From positions 1-62,704 of the forward strand of contig NW_026516393.1 of the NCBI RefSeq assembly GCF_025602895.1: 62,704 nt of DNA, read 5' to 3'. Position numbers and translations under genes: made by a program. The notes under the pieces were generated by a model, which worked only from the letters and a program-made list of their open reading frames with translations, was not told where the DNA came from and searched no databases. This DNA comes from Polychytrium aggregatum. Taxonomy: Eukaryota; Chytridiomycota; Chytridiomycetes; Polychytriales. Numbering within the stretch: position 1 is the stretch's first letter; each line of letters begins with the position of its first letter. Positions 11,957-23,900 of this stretch are shown piece after piece.

Positions 11957-13023
11957 ATCTTTGGCGGCGCACGGATGATATGCTGGCGAGCGGAGACGCG
12001 AGGCCATCGCCAGCACATGCTGCAGTACTAGTGTTTCCAACAACGCCGGACACTCGATGTAACTCAGCCAACCCGATGCTGCTGGATCGTCTGCTCCGAG
12101 CTGGCTGGTGGCTGTCGACGGATTAGGCAATATACCACATCGCCTCAGATGTGATTGTGTTCATCGCGGATGAGACCCTGTCAGTGGATGAACCACGGGA
12201 GTAATGGGCTGCATGTGCAATGTGGAAGACGACATTGATGTCGAGGCCGTGTTGCTGTCGATTCGGATCTGGAATAGATGGCTGGTATGAATGCCAATCA
12301 CCGGATCCAGTGGCGTCTATCGTGGTTGAGACACGGTGCATTCTGACACAGTTGGAACGGATCTGGCATCCGACCAGCACTCCGACTTGGCTGATCTGAT
12401 GATGGATGGAGTCGCCCTTCTGCACAGGAGACGAAACGGATCTGGCTTGGAATCGCGGTGGTGAATATGCTCTTCATTGGCGAGCGTAGATTGGTGCCAG
12501 GCACGGCAAGTATCCTCCCGGCACCGCAGCCATATGGCAAGTTGGATGGGAGTGAATGAAGGAGAAGGCAGCAACAATCGTCATCGAGGGCGCTGGAGCA
12601 AACGAAGTGGGACAATCGAGGGGTGCGGTGGCGCTTTCCACTTTGCTCTGCATCCACTGCATTAGCCTGTGCTACTGCATTATCCCGTGGTGCTTCTGCA
12701 TTATCGGAGCAGAGACAGACACCCACGGATGCCACCAGCGACAGCCGAGCAGCGACAGCCCATGCCAGAGTGGCAGGTGGGCCACCCGCCCCAGGTTCCA
12801 CAGACGCGAACCCCGAACCAGTCATGGCCATTCCGATCGGCGAGGGGGTGAATCTGCATGCCATCCCACACCCCACATCCCACATCCCACATCCCACATC
12901 CCACATCCCACATCCCACACCCCATCCCACTCCATCCCGCCGCATCTCGTCTTGCCTGCCCCTTTCCCTCTCCTCGTCCTCTTCCTCCCCCGATCTCCCC
13001 TGCTCCGTCGCATCCGCCACCAA
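11957..13023. other. Intergenic region before the reductase gene
   Basis: No gene supported. Open frames on both strands at 12.3-13.1 kb are low-complexity or lie across the CCCACAT repeat. The region contains the 3' end of the aldo-keto reductase transcript and the promoter of the next gene. Confidence 0.5.
12863..12930. repeat. CCCACAT heptanucleotide tandem repeat
   Basis: About eight copies of CCCACAT (CATCCCA in the other phase) in a row, ending in a degenerate C-rich stretch, roughly 100 bases upstream of the NRPS-like start codon. It makes spurious His/Pro/Thr-rich frames. Confidence 0.9.
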
Positions 13024-16000
13024 ATGGCCTCGAGCTCCAGTCTCCCGGCCAAGTCGTCGATGGATGTGGATGTCAATATGGATGTGGATGACACAACCTC
13101 GAAAGCCCCTGTCCAGCAAACCCAGCCCGAGCCGTCAGGCACGGCACCCTCCAAACCAGCCGACTCCCTTGGTCCCTGGCTCCATCCCATCGAGTGTCTC
13201 ATCAACGGCGCCTGCGACGAGCCCGATGCCCTCCTGATCAACACATACGAGAGCGGTGCCTCCGAGCGACACTCCTATCGCCAGGTGTGGAGGAGAGCAT
13301 ACTCGATCGCCCAGGGGCTCAGGGCCCTCGCCGGCTGGGACGATGAAGACCACGAGGTCATCGGCACCTTCTGCGAGTCCGAGGTCAACTGGGTGTTCTA
13401 TTCCCTTGCAGTGTGGATGCTCGGCAAGTGAGTGCTGCTTGGATGCGATCGAGGGCGAGTCCCGCTGCATCTGTCGTCTGCTGCTTACTTGCTCCACACA
13501 TCCGCCACCAGCACTGTCGATCCAGTGCCATCGTCCGCTCTGTCCTGGCTTGTGATGCCCTGACTCTGCGATCTTCCCTCCTGGCTCTGTGATCCTCCTG
13601 ACTCCTCGCTCGTCCCTTGACCACCATCCAGGAAGACAATCAACTTTGGTCTCAACCTGCCTCCGGCTGCCCGAAAGGCTGTGTGCGACAGGTGTGTTGT
13701 CTGTGGGCATGTCTGGATCGTCTGTGGGCATGTCTATTGTCTGTGGGATAGTTCGACCTCAGAAGTGATGATCGCGGCAGAGTGGGTGTCGATTCATAAA
13801 CAGCAGCTGACAGGGCTGCATCCATCCAGATACTCGATCAAGTATATCCTGCACCACTGCGTCAAGCCTGGACGCACACAGGGAGCGACTCTTGTGGATG
13901 CATCGACATTCCCGATGCTGGACGACATCCCACTGCCCTCGCTTGAGGCGTGTGAGCCTCTCGATAAGTTCATTGCCTATCTCTGCACTTCTGGAACGAC
14001 AGGTATGGATGGCTGTCAGAGCATCCGCCAGCTATGTGTCTGGGTGGAGTGCTTGATACATCGGATGAGTGGCGCATCTGATGACATGGTACGAGCGAGC
14101 AAGTGTCTGTGGGTCATCACAGGATATGCATGATGCTCATGGTGGTTCTTGTTACTCCTCGACAGGCATCCCCAAGACGTAAGTGGATCGAGACAGTGTG
14201 CTGAGCACAGTCCGAAGCGATTCAACGGAGATCACTGACCACCCTATGCTCATGAATGTGTATCAGATACAAGTATTCTTGTTTGTACCCAAATAGTCTG
14301 TACAAGTCAATTTGGATCCTTAATGCCAGCGTCGGACTCTGTCAGGTTTGGACTCCTTTGTTGACACTTTATATTATCCTTGATCTTCAGCTTACTTCTC
14401 CGACTCTGCAGGCACCTTCGTTTTCGGCTACCCTTGGCTTCCTCTTAGCCACACTGAACCTCCGAGGGTCGGCATGGATTCCAGACACAACTCCGAATCC
14501 TGTTGAGAAAGTCCGAAGCATCTTCAAGATGCTCAACGATGGACTCGAGTACATGGGATTGGTATGTATGAGAACATGTAGATATCCATTTGTATCGAGC
14601 TGTGACTAATCAAGATGCTCTGTTATATTATCAGCCTCCCTCGTTCCTCAAATTGATCATCGGAGTCGGGGTGTCGGATAACAGGCACATCGTTTGGCGA
14701 AGAACACGAAAGATTATGCTTGGATCTGAAATTGTGCCTCGAAGCGTCGTTTGTGAAGCCAGACGCCGCTTCCCAAATGCCGAGATTCAATCTGGATATG
14801 CATCCAGCGAGGTACGTCATCATTGAATGTCAAGCAAAATATGATGTTTACTACTCGACTGACCGGAAACAACTCGCTTTATCAGTCCGCATTGATAGGA
14901 GCCGGAGCTTATTTCAGTCTCCCAGTCGATGTCACCGAAGTCCCTCCCACACTTGTGTACAAACTCGCCAAGCCAGGAGTCCGCTGCCATATCATCGACG
15001 AGCACGGCAACTTCATCGACAGAAGGTTCTCCAACAGCGGCGTCCTTGTCTTTGCTGTCGACCCCGACCATCCAGTCAAGGATCATCCCAGCTTTGTCAA
15101 CGCCGACCCGGATAACAAGATTGGATACTTTGGCTTCCTCAGCGACGGCTCGCCTCGTGTCTGCACCATGGACTGGGTCGAGATGGTCAGCGAGAACGAG
15201 TTCACTGTGGTCGGAAGGTGTGTGCGATGCAGAGGCACTGTGTCGGTATGTTGGCTGCGATGTGGCATTCATCTTCTGCCTCACCACCACCCACCCAACA
15301 CTCATCCAATTGCCATGTATCGACCTCATCACACACCTCTCACTCACATTCCCATCACACATTGCTATCCCATCACACACCACCCACATCACCCACACCA
15401 CCTCTCACCCACATCACCCACATCACCTCTCACCACATTCCCATCTCACCACATCATCCCTCCGCATGCACCACTCCAGATTCGACCAGAAGGTCAAGGT
15501 CAACGGCGTCTATGTCGACCTCAATGCCCTCGAGGAGCTTGTCAACCAGAACCTGAGCCACTCGATCGCCGACTGTGCCTTTGTCATGACCTCCGAGAAG
15601 CGCATCGTGATGCTCTATGTCCCCCAAACCGGCCCTGCCATCCTCCTGAGTCCCGCCAACATCATCCTGATGACCGAGGAGCTCTTTGCGCTCTCGAACA
15701 TCGCCAAGGTCCCGATCCACAACTGCTTTGCGCTCGAGCGATTCCCCTTCAACGACTCCAACAAGCGCGACCTCAAGAAGCTCAGGCTGTTTGCCGAGAA
15801 TGTCGAGCAGTACACTGCGTCGGTCGTCTATCCGGCTCTCAGGATCGACAACACTCTCCTGTCCCGCGTCGCTGCCAAGATCTCTCAGATCGGCAGCCGG
15901 GTCCTGGGCAGGGCCGCCCTTGATGGCCGCAACTACTACATTGGCGGTGTCGGCTTTGACTCGCTCAGCGCCGGCCGCCTGGCCCTGGCCATCAAGGACG

Positions 16001-17753
16001 AGCTGGATGTCGAGATCTCGCCGCTGATCCTGCTGTCGAACGGAATGACACCCACCGATGTCGCCCAGCTTGCCATCGACATGCTCGACGACAGACTGAT
16101 GGTCCCGCCGACCGTGGATCTGTACCAGGAAGCCGTCAGGTTCGACGATGCGGGTGTGACGGCCGACGGCCTCCCTCGGTTTGTCTATCCCGACAATCCT
16201 CGCGGCATCGTCCTGACGGGGGCCACTGGGTTCCTCGGCGCATTCCTGCTGTACGAGCTGGCCAGCAGGTTCCCCAGCGCCAAGATCTACTGCCTGGTCC
16301 GAGCCAAGGACGAGCAGGCCGCCATCGACCGCATCTTTGACACGGCCAGCAAGCTGATCCTCAACCAGCAGCAGATGCACGACCTCGAGCACAACATCCG
16401 TCCCAGGATCGTGGGTCTTCCCGGCGACCTGGCACAGGACAAGTGGGGGCTGTCGGACGAGCGATGGCAGGAGATCAGCGAGCAGAGCGATGTGATTGTG
16501 CACAACGGTGCCGAGGTCCACTGGCTCTACAACTACGAGGCACTCAAGGGCCCGAACGTCCTCGGCACGGCGACGGCATTGAGACTGGCCACGACCCACC
16601 ACTTGAAGCCGCTCCACTACATCTCGACGATCGGCACGCTGCCGATGAAGGGCTCGGCCCAGCCGCTCGAGGAGCGAATGTCGCTGAACTGGAACCTCTC
16701 TGGCGGCTACGCACAGACCAAGTGGGTCTCGGAGCAGCTGGTCCACAAGGCACGATCGAGGGGCGTGCCGGTGACGATCATCCGACCGGCCGCGATCGTC
16801 GGCGAGAGCCGATACGGAGGTGAGCGAGTGGTGATGTGGTGATGTGGTGATGTGGTGATGTGGTGATGTGGTGATGTGGTGATGTGGTGATGTGGTGATG
16901 TGGTGATGTGGTGATGTGGTGATGTGGTGATGTGGTGATGTGGTGATGTGGTGATGTGGTGATGTGGTGATGTGGTGATGTGGTGATGTGGTGATGTGGT
17001 GATGTGGTGATGTGCTTGGTGAGTCCTCGGCCGACACTCACTCGCTTTCTCCATCTCTCTCTCGCCACCAGCATGCAACGTTGATGACTACATCTGGCGA
17101 TATGTCAAGGGATGCATCCAGATCGGAATCGCTCCCTCCCATGCAACCCCCGTCACCCTGACCATGGACCCGGTCGACCATGTGGCCAAGGTCGTCACGG
17201 CGATTGTGGCCTCGGAGCAGGCCCTCTCCAACTTTGTGTTCCATGTCAGCGACTCGGAGAACAGGTGAGGATGTGGCTCATGGCATGCTGGGGGAGCAGC
17301 GAGTGAGAAGGAAGGGCATGGATAGAGAATGGATGGGACAGCACCGGCTCACCACACCAACCCATCACACACCAACCCATCTCACACCGACACCCCATGC
17401 TCAGCCTCATCGCCGAGAAGAAGATCTTTGAGATCGTCAATGCCATGGGCTGGCGAGTCATGTTCGAGACACGCGAGCAGTTCAAGATCCTGCTCCAATC
17501 GGCTCCCTCCGTCGAGACCAACGCCCTGTTCCCGCTGATGCACATGCTGATGGACATGTCCGTCCAGGTCGACAACCCCAACACCCGCTCGATCTATCCG
17601 ACACCGAGTCCCCCGGCCGAGAAGGTCGTCGAGCGATGTCTCCGATTCTTGGACCGTGTGAAGTACCTCCCTGCTCCGGCCGAGCCTGTCTCGCCGCTCC
17701 AGACGGACGACTATCCCGAGGTCAGCGTCTTTGGCCGCACTGGCCGCAACTGA
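13024..17753 (+). CDS. NRPS-like carboxylate reductase (A-T-R domains), 11 exons
   Basis: Multidomain enzyme expected to activate a carboxylic acid as adenylate, load it on a phosphopantetheine arm and release it reductively as an aldehyde. Exons: 13024-13427, 13632-13691, 13830-14002, 14166-14178, 14267-14345, 14412-14561, 14635-14811, 14886-15217, 15480-16819, 17072-17264, 17405-17753. The total of 1,089 codons closes in frame. The adenylation core A3 LCTSGTTGIPKT is at about residues 207-218, partly encoded by a 13-base exon. The adenylation end has DQKVKVNGVYVDL. The carrier domain has GVGFDSLSAGRLA at about residue 620, whose Ser takes the prosthetic group. The reductase NAD(P)-binding motif LTGATGFLG is at about residue 705, followed by GYAQTKWVSEQL (Tyr/Lys pair). 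Fungal Lys2 has the same A-T-R order but is about 1,400 residues with a different A3, so this is called NRPS-like. The substrate is unknown. Confidence 0.88.
15355..15452. repeat. CACCCACAT-type degenerate repeat within an intron
   Basis: Degenerate array of CACC, CACAT and CTCACC units inside the 262-base intron 15218-15479 of the NRPS-like gene. It is almost pure C/A/T on this strand. Confidence 0.7.
16831..17014. repeat. GTGATGTG octanucleotide minisatellite, 23 copies, intronic
   Basis: Exactly 184 bases of perfect eight-base repeats (23 units) inside the intron 16820-17071 of the NRPS-like gene, starting eleven bases after the donor. On the reverse strand it gives a spurious His-Thr-Ser-Pro frame. 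Confidence 0.97.
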
Positions 17754-18233
17754 ACGGCACAGATGTGCTGGACCAAGCTGCACCGATGGGTTGCCCTGAG
17801 GCATGGCCAGCAGTGACCGGCAGTGGCAGTTGATGCACTGCACTTGGACGGCCCTCGGTGCTTCACCCAGAGTCTCACCAGTCAGATCCTGGTTGCTCGA
17901 CCACACCATCGATCCAGTGTCCTCGACTGAGTCCTCGACTGAGTCTCACAGCGAGGACACTCTTCCTTCTGTCGTTGCTTTGTATTGTGCTTGTTCTTTC
18001 CATCTCTGCCCCAACCTTCCCCTGGGCCGTTTCCCACTTGATATCCACTCGCTGTTCTTCTCGTTTGTCGGCTGTCTTGTCTCGGTTGTCTGTTTGGCAG
18101 AGTATGAGTATTGCACCCATGCAGTATCGCCAGAAATGAAACAGTGAACGAAGACGGATGATTTGCATGAGATGAGACCATCCAGAGAGCAGAGCAGGAA
18201 CAACAGCAATCTGGCTGCAAAATTGCAAAACGG
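17754..18233. other. Intergenic, 3' side of NRPS-like gene
   Basis: No gene supported. About 480 bases with a short direct repeat (GTCCTCGACTGA twice near 17,920-17,943) and a T/C-rich stretch at 17,960-18,080. It lies between the reductase stop codon and the tRNA pair. Confidence 0.5.
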
Positions 18234-18238
18234 AAAAA
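18234..18238 (-). terminator. Pol III T5 terminator of the tRNA pair
   Basis: Five consecutive T on the reverse strand start six bases after the tRNA-Asn 3' end. This is the usual RNA polymerase III stop. No T run lies between the two tRNA genes, so it probably ends both. Confidence 0.75.
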
Positions 18239-18243
18239 GGAAT

Positions 18244-18317
18244 CGCTCCTAGGTGGGCTCGAACCACCAACCTTCCGGTTAACAGCCGAACGCGCTAGCC
18301 AATTGCGCCATAGGAGC
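18244..18317 (-). tRNA. tRNA-Asn (GTT)
   Basis: Seventy-four bases fold as a standard cloverleaf. The acceptor stem pairs GCTCCTA with TAGGAGC, then discriminator G. The D arm has GGCTAGC, the anticodon loop is CTGTTAA (anticodon GTT, Asn), and the T arm has GGTTCGAGCCC, which is also the B box. There is no intron and no encoded CCA, as in eukaryotic nuclear tRNAs. It lies four bases downstream of the tRNA-Lys gene on the same strand. Confidence 0.97.
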
Positions 18318-18321
18318 TGAG

Positions 18322-18394
18322 CGCCCAACGTGGGGGTCGAACCCACAACCTTGAGATTAAGAGTCTCACGCTCTACCGATTGAGCTAGCCGGGC
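18322..18394 (-). tRNA. tRNA-Lys (CTT)
   Basis: Seventy-three bases fold as a cloverleaf. The acceptor stem pairs GCCCGGC with GTTGGGC with two G-U pairs. The D arm is TAGCTCAATCGGTAGAG (A box), the anticodon stem-loop is TGAGA-CTCTTAA-TCTCA (anticodon CTT, Lys), and the T arm has GGTTCGACCCC (B box). There is no intron. The gene is upstream of tRNA-Asn on the same strand with a four-base spacer. Confidence 0.97.
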
Positions 18395-18721
18395 TGGATG
18401 TTTGAGTTTTCAATTGTTTTTATTAGAACTTTATTACATCTCTTATCACATCTGGTTGATCACCCCCCCCTCTTCACCTTCACCGCCATCGATAGCATCG
18501 ATCTCAGGCATGAGATTTGCTTTGGCTTGCGCGAGTTTGTTGTTAGATCTGTTCATCTGGTGTGTATTTGTTTGCGCTGCGCTCCGCTCAGCCACAAATC
18601 GTCCAATCGATCGCTCTTCGCCACCGCTGGTGTGATCGTTCCTCGGGTCATCGTTCATCTGTTCAGCCTTCATCACAACCACATCTTCTCGAGCTGCACT
18701 AGAGGCTGCTCCGCTTGCGGT

Positions 18722-20767
18722 ATGACAAGATCCGGGCAGTGCTGTTCCCTGCCGATGCTGACAGAGGACGACGACTGCGTCGTCTGTCGAAGCTGCGGAT
18801 CCGTTATCGAGCAGCAGGAGTATTCTCGCCTGCCCGATCGGCATCAAACGCTCGGCGTCATCACCAGTTCAGACTACTACAGCAACAGAGACGCTGCCCA
18901 TTACAGCCGACTTCGGAAGGTACCTCTGCCGACTTGAGAGGCGGATGGGTAGCACTGTCCATGTGATATGGCTTGGCTGGTCCGATCAGCGGAGGCTCGC
19001 CCACTTGTTCTGCTCCTGCTGGGGTTCTGACCTTGACATTTGAATAGGCTTTTCTGGACCAAAAAGCACAGGAGGTCGGCCTTCGACTCAAGTTCACCGA
19101 GCGGCAGATCGGCGAGCTGCGGTTCTGGATCGATCATGCTTCAACTTTACTGCCGATCGGAGTGCAAAGCAGCCAGCAGATACCCCTACCGGTCATCGCT
19201 TGTGCCTACTGCGTCATTCGCAGCAACCATCTCGGATACTCTCTGAGAGACCTGGAGGTAGAGATCGGAAGCATTTTTGGCTGCGTCGTCATGCAGTCAT
19301 GCAGTATATGCTCTCCTGGGGGCCTCGCCCCACCACAGAGCGTCGCAATTATCAGCGTTTGTGTGTGTCGAGGCTTGCAGCTGGATGCCACTGACGAACC
19401 AACACTCAATCATCCGCCTCGGCTGACTTCCTTCCCAGTCCATCTTTGGCGTCTCTCACTTCAAGATCGGCATCCAGTTCAATCAGATCAGGACCGCCAA
19501 GGGTGGCTGGAGCGATCCCATCGATCCCGTCGATCCCTCGATCTTCATCCAGAAAGCAGTCCACCACATCATCTCGGACGCCGAAAGCATTCCGCGGGCA
19601 CTGGAGCTGGCTCTCTCGGTCCACGATATTGTGAAGCTCTGCTGGCTCGATACCGGCCGTGATCCACAGATTCTGGCCCGAGTATGCGTCTGTTTTGCGT
19701 GGTCGGGACTCTTCAAGCGGCGGTGCCCCCTCGCCATCATGAACAAGATGGCCAAGCACGCATGCTGTCAGGTCAGCACCGTCAAGGAGCGATATGCTGA
19801 GATTCTGGCGATCCTCGAGAGCATCGGCCGGCTCTGGTTGGGCCAAGCATTCAGGCCCAAGGACGTTTTCATGTTCATGCGAGATCTTCTTGTCCAAGGC
19901 CAAGCCATCGTTCGCCAGGTCCGGAGCGAAGGCAGTCGCATCACCAGGGCCGTCGATAATCCATCCGAGCCCACCCGGCCATCCGGGCCATCCGAGCCAC
20001 CCCAGCCGTCCGATCTGTGCCAACACAGCGGGAAGGCACTTGCTGTTGATCAGGCTCCAGATCCGGCAGGCGAAACAAGCAACCGACTTTATCGGAACTC
20101 CCAATCTCGTCCAGCAGTCAATGAGCCTGTGGATGCGTTTGAATCAAATGCTGGGGAAACCCAGGCACCCACGCAATCGAGCCTGCTGGATGGACAGGCA
20201 CCCATCGATGCTTATCGCCCGCTTACCAGCAAACCAAACCTCAACCACCCGAAACCCCCACGACACAAATCACCCAGGCTCGATCATCTCGTCGCACCGC
20301 CGGCCTTTGTCGCCAGTGTCCGACGCCGGCACACCCTCACCCTGAGCATCCAGAAGGCCCTTCACCGCATCACACAGGAATGTGAGTTTGCGCTCGAGTC
20401 GAGCGATCGGAACTGGTATGGGCATCCGGGGCATCCGGACTGGACAAAAACAGACGAAGTGGCATATCAGTGTCTGCAGGCTGGCACCAAGATCGAGGAC
20501 ATATACAACCTGGGCATGAGGCGGCTGGCCAGTCAGCTGCATCCTGGCATCCTCGAGGATGCTCCCGTAAGTGATGACGACGAAGAATGCAGCCCGAGCG
20601 ATAAAGATGCGGCCGACCGAAACAGCGACAGCCATCCCGACCGAACCCGAGGTGACAATCTGGCCCAAGATGATCACCCGCATAACAACAGCGGCAACGA
20701 TTCAAGAGAGCGCTATGCCATAGAGCCTGGGCAACAACCGAGTATCAATGACTCAAGCTGGGCTTGA
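18722..20767 (+). CDS. BRF2-like TFIIB-family factor (TFIIIB50 type)
   Basis: Putative RNA polymerase III initiation factor. Exons are (start uncertain) 18722-18919, 19048-19257 and 19439-20767, giving at least 578 residues. The Zn ribbon has CSAC just upstream of the ATG at 18722 and CRSCG after it, so the true start probably lies upstream or in another small exon. Two cyclin-like folds follow. The first includes PLPVIACAYCVIRSNHLGYS and IFGVSHFKIG. The second runs from WLDTGRDPQILARVCVCFAW to ERYAEILAILESIGRLWLG, then FMRDLLVQGQAIVRQ. The TGR-x-P-A-AW block, the long second repeat and the DLL-x(3)-Q-x-(L/I)-V-R helix match my recollection of vertebrate BRF2 much better than TFIIB or BRF1. 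The C-terminal 200 residues are disordered and Pro/Ser/Asp-rich. Confidence 0.75.
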
Positions 20768-20976
20768 GGCCATCAGCATCGGAGTACGACGGCACGTTAA
20801 GAAATCACAAATATGTATTGTGTTGAATATCGCACGCCGCCGTGAACAGATTGACCCCTCGAGCATATGAGGCGATATGGGCGCTGATTTACTGCGTCTG
20901 ACTGCAGCCACAGGCAGCACAGCCTGTAATCGACGGCTCGCTTGTGGTGAGGGCCTTTGGCAATCTGGTTGGATCG

Positions 20977-23900
20977 CTACTTGGCATCGTCCTTGAGTTT
21001 CAGGAACACCTCATCAAGCGTGGTCTGGCTCAGGCCAACGGAATGCACGGTTGATTTGGACTCGGGGCTGGCTTGGATCCGGGCAAAGTGCGATCGGAGG
21101 GTGGTAAAGAGCTGCGACAGCATCACCTCGTCGTTTTGAATCGACGGGGCTGCCTGCGAGGTGGTCGGCTCAGAACCAGGCTCAGCTTCTGCAGTCGTGA
21201 TCTTGGCAAAGGGCAGCAGAATGGTCAACGACGACTGGGTGTTCTGCTCGATGGCGGCCTCGGGGACAATGGTTTGAATCAACTTGAGGATAGCTTCATC
21301 CTCGCCGTTGACGTCGCTGTGGCCGTCATGCGCTTGGCGCGATCGCTCGATCAGAAGGTGGTATCCGATACCAAACTTGGATTTCAGGAACATGGATGTG
21401 CCAGAGACCTGCATCTTGCCCTTGTTGACGACGACAATCTGGTCGCCGAGCACCTCGGCTTCGTCCTGTCAAAGTCGAAGCAGGGGTATTAGAATCACCG
21501 CATGAATCACCACATGAATCAATCAAGCCAGACCAGCATGTCAGTCCAGTATTGGAAGGCAGTGAGCAGCCATCGAGCGCCACAGCAGCCAAACGCAGCA
21601 GCAGGCGATGGGTGTTCGCACACGCTGATAAGGTGCTCGCCCAATCCAACACACAGCAGAGTCAGCAGCAATCAAGGACAGCCGTCGCCGCGTACCATCA
21701 TGTGGGTAGTGAGCAAAATAACTCGACCGGGCTTGAGCGCTTGGATGAATCGCCAGATCTCCTGGGTGCTGTGCACATCCATGCCGGTGGTGGGCTCGTC
21801 AAGAAGCACCAACTTGGGGTTGCCTGCGAGGGCCATAGCCACGCTGAGCTTGCGCTTCTGGCCGCCAGAGAGCTCCTGGCACCACTGATCAAACTTGCCG
21901 TCGAGCCCAACATCCTTGAGCAGCGCTTCGATGTATTCGGTGATGGTGCCGTTGCCGTTCTGGCCGGGAGCCAGGACCACACCCTTGATGGCGAGGACCA
22001 ACTCAATGTGTTCGCGCGGGGTCATGACGGGATAGAGCATGTCGAACTGGTGACAGACGCCAATGCGGGACCGGATCTCTTCGAGCGAGTGGGTGTCGAG
22101 AACGGAGAGATATTCGACAGCCTTGGCGGCTTCGGCGTTCTGGAGGGTGGTTCTGGAGGGGGCGGCAACCAGGATGTCTCCTCGGGTCGGTCGCAGGCTG
22201 CCCATGATCATATTGATGAGGGTCGATTTTCCGGCACCGTTGTGGCCCAGAAGTGCCACAATCTGTCCGCCATGCATGTTCAGCGACACGTTGTCAACGG
22301 CAGTGAACGGCTCGGCCTTCACCCTGGCCTGGAGGAGGCTCGAGATAAGTCCTCTGCGGGGCTGGCTCTTTGCCTTGAGCTCCTCATCGGAGCTGCCGCT
22401 CTTGCGCTTCTTGAAAACCTGGCTGATGCCAAGGATCTGGATCTGGCTCAGGTCTGATACAGGGAGATAGGAAACGTCGACGGGTTCAAAGTTGTCAGGG
22501 TCTTGCAGCGACGCTGTTGTTGCGGCCTTGAGGGGATCGACAGAGCGCAAGATCCGTGTCTTGTTCGGGAACCAGTAGCTTTGCTTGAGGAAAAAGAGGG
22601 GCTCAAGGCCCTGTTGGTCAGGGGCGACAAAGACCAAACTCAGGTAGAGACCAAGGATGCCATAGACGACAATGTCGACGACCATCATGATCAGGACGCG
22701 CTGGAGCCCCGCAGGAAGGCTGCCGTTGAACGAGATGCCAACGAGCGTGTCTTCACTCTGGGCCATCAATCCAGTGGCGCGGCCGATGGAGACAAGCGGG
22801 AAGAAGAACAAGGCGAGATACTCGGCGTATTCGAGGCCGGGCTTGTCCCAGAAAAAGACCATGCCGAGACCAAGCATGGCCAGGGAGAGGAAGTCGACGA
22901 GGAACGAGACCAGCACAGACATGGTGTGCTTTGGAACAGCCAAGGCGACAACGGCGGCCAGGTTGAGCATCAGCAGCAGGTAGAGGATCAGCAGCACCGC
23001 AAAGACCAGGGGCGACGTCAGCGTGAAAACCTTGAGGACAAAGAACAGGACGCCGACGATGACGAAGATGGGCAATTGCATCACAAAGACGGAAGCGATC
23101 AACGAAAAGTGGTACACAATAGGGTTCATGCCGATCATAATGAGTCCGGACTTGATGTCCTTTGTTCGCTCAAAGGTGATGCGGAGCAGCAGCGACTCGA
23201 GAGGCTTCTGGAACATGAAGATGGTGATGAACCTGAACCATGTGCATCGGGGCGAGAGGGTGTAAGGTTCAGAACAAACAAACGACGATAGTGCTGGGCA
23301 ACGGTGCATCGATCTCTCGCCATTGCCATTGCCATTGCCATTGCCATTGCCATTGCCATTGCCATTGCGGTAGCTGTTGCCCGCATCAGGAAAGTATGCG
23401 AGAGTCTATATATATGCTGCATGATGCTTACGAGAGCGTGTACTGCAGGCCACCCGTGGCCGAGCCGATCGCCTTGGCTGTGTAGATGCCGTTGGTTGCC
23501 GTGTACGCCAAAGGAGACCGAAGCAGCGGCAGATTGCGGTTGTTGCGGTAGGTGTTGATGAGGGCGTACTCCACATACGACTGGGCCGTGACAAACATGC
23601 CGCTGACAAAGTTGGATGTCGTCAGGGAGGTTTCGTTGACGTTGATGACGTAGGTGGCAAGAGGAGTAGCTGCGAGTGGTACGGCAGGTGGCGGCTGGAT
23701 GACCCCCGAGACATTGGTGAACTCGATGCCGACGACCAGCTGCGAGGGATAGCTCTGTTTGTAGTTGTTCATGTCCTGGGGCGAATTGAAGTTGCGAATG
23801 ACGGTCTGGGAGGGCTCGGACTGGGAGAGAAGCGCCGACAACTGGCTGATCAGGGGGCCAACGGGCGTGCTGTTGGTGTATCCGATGTGGACGCAGTTGG

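Noticed and set aside
16778..17078. Reverse-strand frames encoding a His-Thr-Ser-Pro repeat protein
   Set aside because: Pure product of the GTGATGTG minisatellite inside an intron; no independent coding signal.
13024..17753. Calling the A-T-R enzyme Lys2
   Set aside because: Too short, and the A3 motif is unlike the Lys2 consensus; the Lys2 N-terminal extension is missing. Kept as NRPS-like.
18722..20767. Calling the TFIIB-family protein TFIIB or BRF1
   Set aside because: The conserved TFIIB reader/linker sequence and the BRF1 C-terminal blocks are not visible, while the second cyclin repeat follows BRF2.
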